Positions 35,306 through 49,356 are shown, numbered from the stretch's first letter. The stretch: DNA of 64,000 nucleotides from Epichloe hybrida (GCA_019022495.1 JAFEKR010000005.1:1488001-1552000); one strand, 5' to 3'. Program-made: numbers and translations. Notes: a model not told the origin generated them from the letters alone.

Positions 35306-38300
35306 ATCTCCTCCAATTTGCTGGTTTGCAAAGTTGGATAGAGATGAGAGCTCAGAGGCCTGGGAGGGCTCAGGGGAATAGGACAAGCAACTGAGCGGCG
35401 TTGCCAAACACGGCAGCGGTCATCAGATTCGTGTGCTTGATTCAACACAAGCTTCTGCGCACAGTCGGAGGAAGGGCCAACAAGTAAAGCGGCTAAATGA
35501 GGCCACGACATGTCGTAGTCTATCCTTTGTCATTCCCTGTGTGGTGGTGGTGGTGGTGGTGGATGTGCCTTTGAACGCGGCGATGGCTCCCATTGGATTA
35601 GGTTTTATCCTTGCAGACGCATGCAGATCGTTTCGGACGTCACCATGTCCATCTAGCTATGGCGTTTAATTTTGGCGAATCTCGAGGACGGACGGAGTGA
35701 GGTATCATAGCTAGTGGTGGGGCTGGCACAGAGAAGCTCGCATTAGACCGCGAGGCACGCCGATCTTGTTGTCGCGGGAAAAGCGAGCAGTCGCGTTAAT
35801 TAAATCAACGCTCTTTCGAACCAACTTTGCGAAACCCGCCGAAGGACCACCAGAGGGGCGACATAATAGTATCGCGGATGAGCAGGATGACTGGAGTGGT
35901 AGGAGACCGTCTGTGAGTGGATTTGTGCAAATTCTTAGCGCCACCTGTTGTGCGTCTGGCAAGTTCCGATAAGGTTAGATGTTCTTCATAATATGCAGCA
36001 TCCGGTGGGAAGTAATGTAGTAAACGGGCGGCTGACCGCTTCCGGACGCATCGCGCATCGCGAAGCCCTGAATCATGCAAACTAGATTATTATAGACTGA
36101 GAAAAGGAAGAATCATGGCAGCCGATGTCGTTGTGGCCCCTGTCTAGTTCCGAGTCTGGGATTCCGAGCAGGAAGGTCAGTGGAAGCAGCTCCTGCCAGC
36201 AACGATCCAGGTCACACATTTATGTATTTTTGTGCTACTGTCAAGCTTCCGGACATCAGGCCCCTGCACACGTGACACCCATCTTGCCTGACATCCCTCG
36301 ACGTTGACCACTTGGTCACGATATTCTCTCTGTTCCAACGCACATGTCGAAGACTGGTCCTCTGTGTGTTTTTTTTTCTGGTGGCTATCGCACTGACACA
36401 TGTGTTGTGTACGTAAGATACCGACGTTGACTTTCGTGAACCTCACTGACGGGTTGGTTGGTTGGGCCCAGGCAACAACGGGCTGCTTTGCTTGCTGTTT
36501 ACGACCAAGCACTGCTCTTCCTGACAATAGTAGAGTACGAGTACGGTATTCATTCCATTGTGCTGTCAAGTTCAAGAGGCAATTCTGGTTTTGCAAAATC
36601 ATACGGAAGATCAAGTGGGAAAAAGTCGTCAATCACGAGGCAGTGAACTGCACGATAGCCGACAGATCTACATGAGCTGCAAGCTTTCACCAACACTGAC
36701 ATTCCGAGAATCAACTCTTGCAATCACTCGTACAAGGATGCGTCGTTGGTCCAGAACCAGGTGACCCCGGGTGCTCGTGGTGGATGCCATGCCATCTTGG
36801 CTGGTCGTCTGTGCGGCGAAAGCGAATGCAGGGTGATCTTTCCCTTTCCTGCAGACAGTTGCAACCAAGCACCACACAGGTCGTCTTTATTACATACACA
36901 CAACAGCCACTGGCATCGTGCCCAACGCCAACGACTGGGCGTAGTACATCGTCAGCCACACTGTCTCAATTCAGCAATTGAACTTCGATCGCGAAGATAC
37001 TCAAAAAATGCTCGACGGCTGCCGATCCATTTGACCGCATTCATAGTCCTCAAACCGCTAATTGTTCAATATGTTCAAACAAGCATGGAGCGGAAGCCAT
37101 TCATCATACTCTTCAAAAAATCATTGCTTGGATGGACACCTGGCTAGAACTCAAAAGATGACGATAATATTGACCATTTTCAAGACGTTCGTGGTTGTGA
37201 GTTGTCAAAGCTACCGACACTCCATGTAACCAAAGTAGATTCCTTTCTCTTGCCTTATCAGTACCGTCTCAAGCTACTATGCTCGCCAAAGATCATCCAT
37301 CCTCCGCCCATCAATCTTGTTTGATGTTTACAAACCTTGAATACAGAGCAATGGCATCATTTAAAGCTTATGTGTCCTGGGATAACTCCCATGACAATTA
37401 CTTCCAACTTCGGGCTTCCGGTGCTCACAACCACGTGAATTGACCAAAAAATCCCTCGCTGGTACGTACAGTTTCTTCTAATACGCAGGAGAGGCTAAAA
37501 GGCACACTTGAAGCGAGTAATGCGTCTTTGTCGAGGTGTCAAATGCACACCCTTCTTCACACCGACCAAGGCCACCTCGCCTTGCCTTTGAAATCAGCAT
37601 TGTGTACTCCGTATTATGGGAACTGGGGCTAGTGAAGGTGACCTTTATGCGCCACTTTCGCTTTCGCCAGCGACAATCTCCCCTACATACCACCAGACTC
37701 TCAGTTACAGCCTAGCACAGACCATCTCCTTGCAGGCATTAATCCATTGAGAAGCATGTCGACTTAGAACAAGTTTGCATGAACATCATTTCAATCAGCT
37801 CGCAGGGCGCTACCCCCAGCAGTCGTCGCGTACTCAGCCATCGTGAGAAAAAGGGGCGCGCCAGGCCCCCTCCAGTCATTCAAGAAACCGTTTATTATAC
37901 TTGATCCTGGGGAATAATAACCCCTTGGGGGACGCCATACGGAGTACAATACATGCATGCCCATCACATCCTTGGCCAATGACGCGAGCGTGCCGTAAAA
38001 CATGCTCCATGGACATGTGTCCGCATCCAATACAACCCTCCCAATGGGCTGCATGCCTCCCACGAGTGTAGGGCAACCCCCCCTCCTCCTCCGGTGCGAC
38101 AAAGCCGATAGCTAATCTACGTATTATGTAGAGCTTTGCACATTGAGATGCGCTCCGGACAATTTTAATCAATGACCGCTACGCCCAGCAGTCGATGTCT
38201 ACTGTTACATGTGCAGACTGATACGCAACTGGTCATTTAATACTGACCTCATTGTTGTACCATTTGGTACAATTTTATCTTCCTGTGCTTTGAGAGCTAC

Positions 38301-41128
38301 CGAGCCCGGCTCTACTCCGTATATGGCGCATATACTCGGAAGTTATTTCATCTACGACTTGTCATGCCATGCAGGCACCTTGAGCCTCAGATAACCAAGC
38401 TCGGCAACTGATCTTTCGACAGATCCTAAGTGAGGCCATTTTTAGCTTTCAAGAACTGATGGTGGCTGGAGGCAGCTCAGCAGCCAATCGGCAAGGTGAA
38501 AAGCCTTGGTTTATATGGAATTGCCATCAAACCATGGTACTTTGCAACAGCTTACTTGCTGCTTGCCCAAGACGTTGAACTCACGAAAGTGGACAGATAG
38601 TTTTCTTTGCTCGGATTACAGACACATTTGCATTAGGCAGTGTCAGCTGGTCAATGCTATACGAATCATGGCAGATGCCGCCCCCATACTCTAGGTCGTG
38701 AGCATTCGAAGTTGAGCTAGCAATCAGACTCCGATACTAAACGCAAGGTGTGAGTGAGTCGCATGCTGCAATACATGCATGTGGTCTGGAATGCGGATTG
38801 TCTCGAGACGAGGCCTTGGCTACATCACACTTGATCAGACGTCGGCGAAAGACACAAAATGCGACGCACGTACCATCTGTCAACTAGAGGGTTGTGTGAA
38901 GGAGCTGTCATGATGATCGGTCCGTGGCATCAGTGCGCGGCGAAAACACGCAGGTCCGTCAATAGGGTGGCGCCAATGTCGGTACTATGGACAAATGACA
39001 AAGGACAAAGGCAAGGCGGTCGAGTCTCATCGTTGCCCTTCGGGCCTTTATGTTACAGATAGCACCTTTGTGTGTTTGAGCATCTGCTTGTTGGTCTTCT
39101 AGAAGGCAACAGTGTAGCCAGGGTCCCGAGACAGTCTCAGAACAGCCACCATTCTCGGCAGAAGCGACGTCAACCCTAGCGAAATGGCTAAGCTTGTTTA
39201 TCAATTACTTACTTGCATACAAAAGAATATCGATTTCTCACCACCAAGGCGAGACGCATTCATACTCAGTCGTTGAGAAAATCAAAGCCCTTGCCTGAGA
39301 TCCGGAACATTATTTCATCCAAACTCTATAACCGGTCACGACAGAAGACGGTGGTCCATCTAGACACTCGGGAATCTAGGAACATGGGTAATAGTCAACA
39401 CCCAAATGCTGCTGCACAATTGCTCCGTACAGTCGAGTCAATACATGAAGCTTGCAAGCTAAACCACATGTGCTTTCTTCTGATACCACGAAACAGTGGG
39501 CTGCTTGAACAGGGTGGGAAGAAAAGTTGTGGCCAGGGGACACTATCATACGACGTGAGCAAGAAGAAGCACGAGCCACGGAAGATGGAGTAAAATTCAA
39601 TGCGCCACACCACTTTTCCTTTGGGTTTTTGTCTAATACGTGTGGAACATACATACGGACGTACATGTACATATGTACATGTATGTGCAATCAAAAAGAA
39701 CGGATATACCAAGGCTCCCTGGCGATTCGTAACCCAGCGCTACATATTATTACATGTATGACACAGTGCTTGACAGATGGTAGCAATATTGCCTTGTCCG
39801 CGGTGACGTGGAAGCGCAGAAAACTGGAGCAAGCAACAGCCGACAGCCAGCGTCTCCATCCATCTCCATCTGGTACTACCATCTAATATGTACGGAGTAC
39901 GAGCCGGTGGCTTCGACGAAGAGGCCCAGAGCAGAAGAGGTCCATTACTATTAATCTACGGAGTAGGGAGTACATGGTCCGGCACTCCGGTTCACCATGG
40001 TCCCATGGTCGTACATGGAGGAATATTATTGGAACAAATAGTTCGTGTCCTAAGGGGTGGCTTAGACTCTATAACATAACCTGCTATATGTGGCATTGCA
40101 AAAGCCAGACACCATGACTCGCTGTCGTTCTGCGTACAAAGAAAGGCTTATTATGTAGGAGCGTAATACGTGACGAAGCCAATTGCACCAACAAGGCCTA
40201 ATCCGTATAAAGTTATTAGAGAGCTTTCAAGGGGTCACAATTCTAGCCACACAACATGACTTAACACCCCCTCCCCCTTATTCTTATCGAACGAAGCAGT
40301 AAAAAGCCCCCCCCGCACTTTTACATTGGCTTGACGATGTCGTAGACCAGAATACTGATTCTGAGTTACCGTCGCCGTACGCTTTGTTGTAATTCCCCTT
40401 CTTATCTTTCCTACACTAGAGCTTATTTAGTATCAAACATGCTAAAAGGGCAGGAATAATGTTTGCGTCATGGTTATCTTACGCAACGGCGGAAAAGTCC
40501 TTCTCCTACGCAGTCAGGTCCATGAGCTTTTATTGCTTCATTGCACCAAACACAATTAGCCATGGGTATGGCTGGGATTAAGAAGAGCAAGAAGAGCTTC
40601 ATTTTGTTTGTCTAGTATGCATTGGATTGGAAAGAGACTTGCAAGTGAGAGGGGGGAGTTTGTCGATACTAGCAAGCTAGACAAATGTGCTAGTAGGCTG
40701 CCTTTATACTCACGAAGCAAAATCTCCAGAAGCCAACTAGGAAGTGTTTTGCGTTTTTCAAAAGTTTATTTTTAATATTGAACGGTTAATATTAGTCCGT
40801 ATCCTCCGGTAGACGTGGTATTAAACAAGCATTAGGGAGCTACATGTACTGTGAATGTAGCCTACGGATCCCTACATAGGTAGAAAAGGGAGGACGGATG
40901 AAACAAAGGGCGCAGGGGCTGACGGCTAAATACATGGACATGGAATAAAAATGTCAACATTCACGTCTTCAGGGTTGCGGCCCCGTCTGCACCAAGGCAG
41001 CCAGCCAATGGCAGCAGCGGCCGGCTCCGAACCGAACACGCTTGGTTCCAATTGGCTCCAATTGGTTCCAGCCGCCTGCAGCCCTAGATGCTGCTGCCTG
41101 GACTTGCCTGGACAGGACGGGGTGACAG
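35306..41128. other. gene-poor region, about 5.8 kb
   Basis: No frame here shows a convincing protein, splice pattern or domain. The sequence is not RIP-degraded in the way the transposon blocks are. It holds five exact copies of the 9-mer TACGGAGTA (either strand) at 37605, 37938, 38313, 39891 and 39957, and several GTACATGTAC palindromic patches. A non-coding RNA, a fast-evolving small gene or old repeats could be hidden here; the sequence alone does not show it. Confidence 0.5.
39662..39683. repeat. 22-base perfect palindrome
   Basis: TACATGTACAT is followed directly by ATGTACATGTA, its exact reverse complement. It may be a hairpin or a dimeric binding site, but could also be a simple microsatellite. 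Confidence 0.7.
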
Positions 41129-41232
41129 GTGACAGACAGGTGACAGACAGGTGACAGACAGGTGACAGACAGGTGACAGACAGGTGACAGACAGGTGACA
41201 GACAGGTGACAGACAGGTGACAGACAGGTGAC
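41129..41232. repeat. 11-base minisatellite GTGACAGACAG, about 9.5 units
   Basis: Perfect head-to-tail copies run with no visible variation, starting just after a single GTGACAG. They lie about 570 bases beyond the separase stop codon. Confidence 0.95.
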
Positions 41233-41798
41233 AGCACTTGTTGGCACCCCTCGACTTGTCCCGTGTCTCGTCAAACTCATCATCCATGTTTCGTCAACAG
41301 CCGCCCAACGAAGCATCCACACATATTATGCATGCATCCATGCATGTCTTGTCGACAAGCTGTGCCTCGACAACGTTGTCACTCCGTCTTTCTGTGGGTG
41401 TTGCTCCGACTCTCCGTCGCCCACATACATGCACATGCGTCTTCACTCGTCGCCCGCCTCCATCCATCATCCAGAGGACCACAGGTCTGGTTCGTGTCTC
41501 ACCTGGCCATGGCGCCGCAGTATAATGTACATGTACATATCCCATAACCCTTGTCGGCGCATCGTGCCATGCCATGCCAATGCCCAGCCCCGGGCGGTTG
41601 ACATACATACAACTTTTTCGGGTGAGCCTTTTTTTCTTCTTTGTCTCTCGAATAAGCACTGGATGGGGTCTGGCTACCGCTATCGTTACCTCACAGACGA
41701 CTAGCTCCGAAATTCCTTGATTCAGTTGCAGATGTTGATGCTCGACATGATCCAAATGGATGCATTTATCCAAGGGGTATCTAATAAACCAACTCTCA

Positions 41799-44700
41799 TC
41801 ATCCAGAACCGATATACACGGGCATGCCGTACACCACCACTGCCGCAGCATTCAGGTACCTGAATTTGCAGGCATCTCGAGCCTTGGCCACAGCTTCCGG
41901 CAACGACGACGAGGCACCCTCGCCGCCGCCGTGCGAGACATGAGCGTCTCCTTCTTCGCCTACACGTCGTCCATCTTGGGCCTTGCCCTTGCCCCTGCCA
42001 CCGCCCCCCTTCTTCTTGTCCCCTTCTCCAAACGTGCCCGGCGCAAACAGACCCCATTCTTCAAAGGTTCTCCCCGCAAAGCGATCAATGTCTCGATCCG
42101 TCACGTCCCATAGCGTCCCGACGACTGCTGGACACCCAGCCAGCATGTAGTTCCAGACGGGGCCGTGGCATTCGAATTCTCCCGCTTCCGTGAGCGATGC
42201 CGAGCTGCATCCCATGAGGAACGTGGCCGGCTTGCACTTGTCCAGGCGCCGGATCGTCTTGCCGCGTACGTACTGTGCGCCGCTGCCGTGGCCAAAGTAC
42301 AGCAGAATCTCAGACGTCGAGAGGGCCTCTTCGAATTCGGTTTCGCTCGGGCTCTTGTTGACGATGCCGTTCCAGCTCGCGAGGGTCTTGAAAGAAGGCT
42401 GGAAGAAGTTCTGCGTGTTCTTGAGATCCGACGACGGGTTCAGAATGTAGGTTCCCGCATTTCGCGATACGTAGTGCCCGCCCCGTACATCGGACGTGTT
42501 GCTCGGCAGGTTTGATTGCGTAATGAGCTGCCGGAGGCATGCCAGAGATGGAACGCGCGATACCGCCAGTCCCTGCATGCATGGCAACGACTCCCAGGGG
42601 AAGGCGTGCAGAGCCTTGTCCAGCACCAGTATTGTGTGGCTGCCCTCTTCTCTCTCCGACGACGACGACGACGACGACGACGCCGGCGACTTGGCGGCTG
42701 AGTAGTAGCCTCGGAGAGCGTCGTATGCCTCCACCACCATGGCGTCAAAGTCAATCTCGTCGTACGCGTTCCTCTCTCCGTGAAACTGGAGGATGTCAAC
42801 AACAAAGTAGAGCAGGTCATTCAAAGCCTCATCGTAGTCGCAGTCAGGGTCCGCCGGATCGCCGAGGCCAATGAAAAGGTCTAGGACTCGAGGATCGAGA
42901 TTGATGCCCTGTGCCTTGGTGGTGGTCCTTTTACCGCGCATCCGGTTTCGAGACGGAAGACGTCCGTCCAGTATCTGCTGGAAGCTCTCTTGGAAGCGAG
43001 CCAGCAGATCAGACCGTCGCTGGTGTTGCGAAAAGATGCCCTTGAAGCCTCCCAGCCATGTCGTCTCGATTGTCAGAAGCAGATCCTTGAGCCTTGTGTC
43101 CAGTGCCTCTCGCTCAGACCACCACTCGTTCCTTTCGCCCCTGGCAGAAAAGTCCCGCGCAGAATGACTGGTCTCGTTGGCGAGCCTGATGATGTCGAGA
43201 AGCTCCTCGCGGCCGTGCTCGAAATTGAACACTTCGGAATCGGCATCGCGGCTGTTGGCACGCTCTAGTGGGAGCCGCAGGATGAAGGGGCTGTGCCCAG
43301 CCTGCAGCTTGGTGACGGAAAGGTCGTGGCGGTTGCCGCTCAGCGACAAGGAGATGACGGACCAGCTCTTGGGAAGCAGATCCACGTACGTCTTGTGAAA
43401 CGTTGACAAATCCGGGGACATGCCTGTCGTCGTGATCCCAGTGAGTGTGAGCCCTCCTGGTGGCAGATGATTGCTTGTTGAGCCGCTCGGGAATCCGACT
43501 CGGGGTCGTCCCAGAGACGACGGGGCTGTCAAGGTGTTTTGCTCGCGTGTCCACGTAATGTTGCGAGCCAGATCGACTGCCACCGTGGCAAAAGCCGACG
43601 AGAGGACCGCCTTTGACTTGCCGGCTGTCGTTGCAGACAGGAGGATGATGGTGTTCTGCAACAGTGTGGAGAGACGGTGCACCATGGCACTATCGGAAAC
43701 CGACAACGTAGACCCGTGCGCACTGATCAGGATGTCCTGGGCTTGCCCGAGCGCATCTGCAAAAGCCGGAGCAGCGTTCTTGCACCTGACAGTCTTCTGG
43801 GCCGTGGCGCGTCCCCGTTTGGGCGGCGATGCGATGGGGCTGTTCTTGTCCAGGGATGCCCTGTCTGTGCCACAAGAGACTGCAGGGAACGAGATTGTGG
43901 AATCTTGCATGACGGAGAATACGGGATCCGATATCATCTGTTCCATGCTGTGACCAATGAGGGATGCAGCCGTCATGACCTGCTCTAGAGGAAGAGTTCC
44001 AAAGAGCTTTGGTAGCTCCTTGGCTTGTTCAAGGGTCGAGAGAGCCGACGTCCAGTCCTTCTTTTGAATATGCCCTATTGCTCGTGACAGGAAAACAGCG
44101 GCGAGTAAGGATGATTGGTAAACGTCCTTGGGAAGCTGGCGGCAGTCATCAGGCGGCGGCGACTTGATCTTCGCCGTTCCCTGTCGTTTGGCAACTCTTG
44201 CGACGAGGCTGGTAGTAGTAGCCTTGGTCGCTTTGGTTGTCCTTCCGCCTCGGGTTCGGGTGCTTCTCGCTGACGCCGCCTTGGCTTCGGCTGTGTTGCC
44301 TGCAGATGTGCCTTTGTCCGGCGAATTGTTGCTGCGGCTCAGTAGACGTAAAGTGTCTTCTGCAATCGAGAAGAACTTGTCGGCATTCTCCCCCTGTCCC
44401 ATTTCCGAATACATCTCACTCAGCTTGCACGCAAACTGAACTCGTGCTGAGCAAATGTCACGGGGCATGTCGTCCTGGGCCGCCTCCAATATTTCGAGCG
44501 CTTTCGTAAGCCTTCCTGCTTTCAAATATATCGAACCAGTCCATGCTGCGACTTGGGCACGATACAGCGACGATTGAGTGCTCTCAGCTATCTTGCGAGC
44601 AGATTCTGCATAGTAGACCGTTTCTTGAAACATGCCAATATGAGCATATACCGATGAGATATGTAAGAGGCATCGCAGGAGCGGAGCTGCCAAACTCCAG

Positions 44701-47700
44701 AATCGAGGACCTGCCGTGAGGGTTTTCGGAGTCTTCATGTCGATGCTTGTCATGGAGGTCTCCGAGATGCTTGAGTCAACGCTCGAGGAAGCTGCCTCCA
44801 GTTTGGCCCAGTCATGGGACAAGGTGCGTACACCAGTCTTGATTGTTGCGAGAGCATCATCAATGTCACCAGTCTGTAGGGAGACTATTGATTGCATCAG
44901 GGCCGACATTGACAGCATCACATTCGCTTGAGCTCTAGACTGAGCCCAGGTTGAGTAGGAGTTCCCGCAAATATCGTTCGTCTTTTGTATACAGTCCGAA
45001 CTGTTGAAGATTTAGTGCTCGCTCGTTCGGGGCCCAAGTTGGATCAACAGGTAATGGGTAGGTTTTACTCACGCTTCTTCCCAGCTACCGACACCCGCGA
45101 AATATTCAGCCTGGGACAAGTAGAAGTCGGCGACAACCCCTCGCGATACTCCCTCATTTTGGCTGAGAAGATCTTGAGATATGCCCAAGGCTTCAGAAGC
45201 TTGCGTGAATCTGCCAATGTTGACATACTGTTTGGCTAAATGGCTGTGACCGAGAACTAGGCCATCCTGGAACGAGCCCGAATATTCAGCCACTGCCCTG
45301 GACATGGCAACTGTCAGCTCTAGAATGGCGATTTGAAGCTGGGCTTCACCGCGCAACTCCGCAAGATCCCTCAATGCCTGCAAAAAGTCAATCAATATCT
45401 CGGGGTTATCAATCCTGGCGTAGAGATCCTCTTTGGATCCGCAGCTGGTAAGCATCGATCTCCAGGACGTGATGTTCTCGCCAATGACCGCAGCGGGAAA
45501 CGTATCTTGGCTGCTGACCAAAGCAACCATGGAGGAGTGATATGCCTGCAGATGAGGGATGAACTGTGACAGGCTGCTATCCTCTGCTTTGTCTTTCTTC
45601 TGAAGCTGTTCAACAACCTGGCCCAAACTTTCCGAGATTGCTTCTACTTCCTCCTCTTCTCCAATGTTCTGATATAGTAGGTGAAGCAGAACTCGAAATC
45701 GTCGGACAGGATACTTTTCGGGTGTGTATATTCGAAGCAAGGCCGCGGGACTGGGATCATGAAGGCGGAGAACCTGGCCAGGGGAGGACAGCTCTGCGCT
45801 AAGGTGCATGAGATGCTCGAGTACGGCTGCACGCTCTTGTTCGGGAAGGAAGAAAGTCCAGTCGTTCCAAGACTTGTCCAGCTTTGCAATTGAGCGCAAA
45901 GTACGCGACAGTGACGAGGCCTTCTCGGTCGTTGCCCATGCGATGGGCGGCGAAAGTGTCGCCAGAGCTGTTGCAACGTCGGAGAGGACACCATCTTCTG
46001 CCATGTTGGTACAGATAGACCGCAGAGTTCCGACTGCGTCTTCACTTCGGCCCGCTCCTTTGCAGAGATCGGCAAAGAGTTCCAGTTTCATTGATAGCTG
46101 TGCCTTCTCCTTGTCAACAGATGGCCGCCCCTTCACGCTGTCAATCGAGCGACTCAGGGATTGAAGGAGCTGCTTGTTGAGATCCTTGGACCGATCCTTC
46201 ATCTTGCGCAACTCCATGAATCTGGAAAAATACAGAGCCGATATCTTGACGTGATATGTCCCAAGCTGTTCCGCTCTGGCGGACGACATCGATGCATCGC
46301 ATACAGAGTCAAGCAGGCTGGCGCAGTTCTGAAGAACGTCATCCATCTGCTGCCACTCGATTCCTCCGGTTGTGATCTCAGATTTCACAACCATGAGGGT
46401 GGCATCCAATGTTTGGTTAATTGACTGCATAATCGCTTGCTTTCGCTGGTCGAATTGTAACATTTGCTTTGCTGGGGCATCCTTGCCGGGTGCGATGCCC
46501 ATCCATCGCCGGACAAAGCGCGGATACTGCAGAAGAAAGGCTTTCAACAAAGTGCTGGTTGTCTTGCAAAGTGTTTTAGAATCGCTCTTTGAGTCCAACT
46601 CTCTCATCAACAGACCAACAACAGACCGTCTCACGGCTGAGAGACTTTCGAAAAGCTCATTGAGTTCGCTGACGGTGCCACTCAAGCTACCGCCTAAGCT
46701 GTCTGTGACTTCTTGTATTGATTGCTTGATGCCCGGATCCACATCTGGTTTCTTCAAAGCAGATGCTAGGATTCGAGCAGAAACGGAACAAATGAGGACG
46801 ACTGAGTCAGATTCCTGGCAAAGAGAAGCTTTGAGGCTTTCGAACCAGCAGCAAGCTCCGTCGTACTGACGAGCCGCGTGAGCCATGGACCCCAAAACTT
46901 GATAAATCATCGAAAGCGGGGATTTGGACGAGGTGGATGGTTCATGCTTGTTGAGGCGGATGATCTGCATAAGCGCATCGTACGCCGCCGCGAGCGTCTG
47001 GTAAAGCAATTTGTCGTCGGCTTTGAACCGTCTTACGAAGGCGCGGACGCAGCGACTGAAGGGGGCCAATACATCATCATCAATATGACCTTGGTGACCT
47101 GCCAGTTTCCACCACCTCAACTGAGTGCGGAAAGATAAAGACTGGAGCTCGAAAGCGATGAGCGGGCTGGGACTCAACCTAGACTCCGTGGCCACCGAAT
47201 CCTCCTGGATAGAGATACTCGGTAACATTGACAAAAGGGTCTGGGATACAGAGGCCAGCTGACGAGAAGCCTTTTGGGTCTGCTTTTCTCCGCCGTCGGC
47301 CAACTTGAGCAACAACACAACTGGACTTGAAGGGGTCTTTTCCAGTAGCTGGGGTAATAACGCCTCGATATGCGCCGCCTTTTTCGTGGCACAGACAAGC
47401 TTGAGGACTTGGCTTTGCAGAGTAGTGATGATTGGGAGCGTGGCTTTGGAAATTTCTCCTTTGAACTCGAGCAAACTTGCGATTTCTGCGGCAGCGCTTG
47501 TTTTCTCGGATGGCGCCAACTTGGTCGTCTTGGAACTTTCCATGCGTGCTGCCGGCTCGAGTCGACGCTTCAGTATCTTCATCTCCTTCAGAGCCTGATC
47601 GTGTAGATTCAGAGATAAAAGTTTTCCGATGAATGCTGACATGCCGTTCTCTACCTGGAAGTCGTATTGGGGATCTTGAGGTGCGGATTTCATAGACCGA

Positions 47701-48236
47701 AGGCAAGCAAACGCCGTGCGCGCGCACTCCACAGCCGCCAGGCATCCCGTCGAATGGACTGGCGTTGTAGGCTTTGGCTTGGCCGTGGAGACACTCGGGG
47801 AAGTTGCGACGCGGTTCAAAGTTCTTGGCTGCATTGGCGATAAAGGCGTCGAAAGCGAGCGACGCAATGTCCTCTTCGAATCTGTTCGGGGACCATTTTC
47901 GGTCAGTTTGCGAGGTGTCGATGGCGGAATAGGCTTCGCGGCCTCTGTGAGTGTTTTCAAAGTCGAATTGATGACACATGTAGCCAAGACTGTCCTCTCT
48001 CTGGCGCTGAGTTGCTCGTCGCGTGAAGCAGGTTTCTTTGTCGCGGTAGCGCTTTTCGCTTTCGATGTAGTAGTAGCAGATGTTGTTGGACGTGAGGCGG
48101 GAGTGGAAGCCGGAAAAGGGGTTTCTGTCTCAACGAGAAGTAACTCCTTGAGAGCGACGACGGTAGCGGGTGTGCATGTCGCCGTGGAGGAGATGGCAGC
48201 CTTGACGGCCTCGGAAGATGCTTGTAACGAAGCCAT
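41799..48236 (-). CDS. ESP1: separase (ESP1/BimB), cohesin-cleaving cysteine protease
   Basis: Two exons, 48236-45073 and 45000-41799, give 2121 residues, the normal size for fungal separases. The 72-base intron joins SWEEA to SDCIQKTND. The N-terminal two thirds is a long helical-repeat region with Ser/Thr-rich basic linkers. The C-terminal peptidase C50 domain has YFGHGSGAQYV (catalytic His about 1959) and FLMGCSSASL (catalytic Cys about 1986), followed by GPVWNYMLAGCPAVVGTLWDVTDRDID, all typical. Separase cleaves the Scc1/Rad21 cohesin subunit at anaphase and is held in check by securin. A poly-Ser insert (encoded near 42660) and a Gly/Lys-rich insert near the C-terminus are low-complexity additions. 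It is head-to-head with the next gene, 436 bases apart. Confidence 0.95.
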
Positions 48237-48672
48237 GTGGATTAGTATGTGATTAGTCTGTTAATCATGTCGTCGGGACGTGAAGTCAGTCGTAGGGGAC
48301 CAGAAACGCCAAAAAACGAGACAAAGAGATGCAATGAATGCCGAAATCTCCAAAAGAAAGACGAAATACAATTGTGTATGCAACAGCAATATGCTAGTAC
48401 TACATGTGCAATATTGTTCGTCCGAGATTTGGTGTTGAGAGGCAAGCTGGATAACTGGTTAATGTGGGTCGGAGCGTCGCCGTTGTCCAGGGCAACGCCG
48501 GTTGGTGATGTGGCTTGTGGCTTGTGGCTTGTGGCTTGTGGCTGGGCTGTGAACGTGGACGTGGCTCAAATTGTCGAATTGATTTTGTATTTTGAGGAAA
48601 CATCCGTCAACACAAGTTCTGCCGGGGAAACGACGGCCGCCGCTTTGGGGGCGAAGGGATCCAGCCTGCAAT
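48237..48672. promoter_or_regulatory. shared divergent promoter with GTGGCTT repeats
   Basis: These 436 bases lie between separase and the mitochondrial protein gene. A tandem of GTGGCTT lies at about 48511-48542. Confidence 0.55.
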
Positions 48673-49356
48673 ATGACGACGGCTCGACTTGCAGTGCAAA
48701 CAGTATGCGCCGGTCGTGTGTGTCTCGGAGCGAGGATACCGGTTCAACCATTACGGGCGATTCGCTTTTCGAGCTCTGGACCTGCGACCGTCGCCGACGC
48801 CGGATTCTGGAGATCTTTGATTCCAAAGCCTTTTCGAAAAGAGAACCGCAAGATCAACAAAGGGAATAAGTCGAAAGAATGGAATCCGGCGACGTTCTTC
48901 ATCATTATGTTCCTGTTCATTGGCTCCATGTCAATTCAAATGATTGCGCTGCGGAACCAGTCTGAGCGATACAACCGACAATCGACAGTCAGAATAGGAC
49001 AGCTGCGGCAAGCCTTGATGAAGCTTCAGAATGGCGAAGAGGTCGATGTGGATAAGCTTCTGGGCAACGTTGATGAAGCTCAGAAGGAAATTGATTGGGA
49101 AGAAAGTGCGTACTAAAATTCGTATTCGTATTTCAATTCGCTGACCTGAAGTCTCGCAGTGTTGAAAGCCATGGAGAGAGACGAAGCTTCAAACCCGATT
49201 GACCAAGGGGCGGAAAAGCCGAGACAGCCAGAGATTCAAAAGAAGACTGCGACGACGAACCCACCTATAACGGAAGAGGTAGAAGAGGGCGAAGATGCAA
49301 GTGTCGAGTCTGCTGCAACCAAGTCAAGCCCGGCAAATCTTGGCAGCTTCTTCTGA
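48673..49356 (+). CDS. fungal mitochondrial inner-membrane protein (DUF5321-like)
   Basis: Two exons, 48673-49105 and 49160-49356, encode 209 residues; the 54-base intron joins EIDWEE to MLKAMERDE. The N-terminus is rich in Arg, Ala and Ser with few acidic residues, as in a mitochondrial presequence. One hydrophobic segment (FFIIMFLFIGSMSIQMIAL, about residues 75-93) is followed by a likely coiled coil (NQSERYNRQSTVRIGQLRQA) and an acidic tail. The KEWNPATFF stretch before the membrane span resembles a fungal family of unknown function I recall as DUF5321; that name needs checking. No enzymatic motif is visible. An upstream in-frame reading from 48592 is possible, but the ATG at 48673 gives the better targeting signal. 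Confidence 0.7.

Noticed and set aside
36177..36675. 151-codon minus-strand frame and overlapping plus-strand frames in the gene-poor region
   Set aside because: No domain, signal peptide or splice support; frames on both strands overlap to a similar extent.
41129..41232. Considered as a CRISPR array
   Set aside because: Units are contiguous 11-mers with no spacers, in a eukaryotic genome.
40926..41322. Overlapping frames encoding repeated CHLSVTCLSPV-like peptides
   Set aside because: They are translations of the 11-base minisatellite in several frames, with no start context or neighbouring coding sequence.
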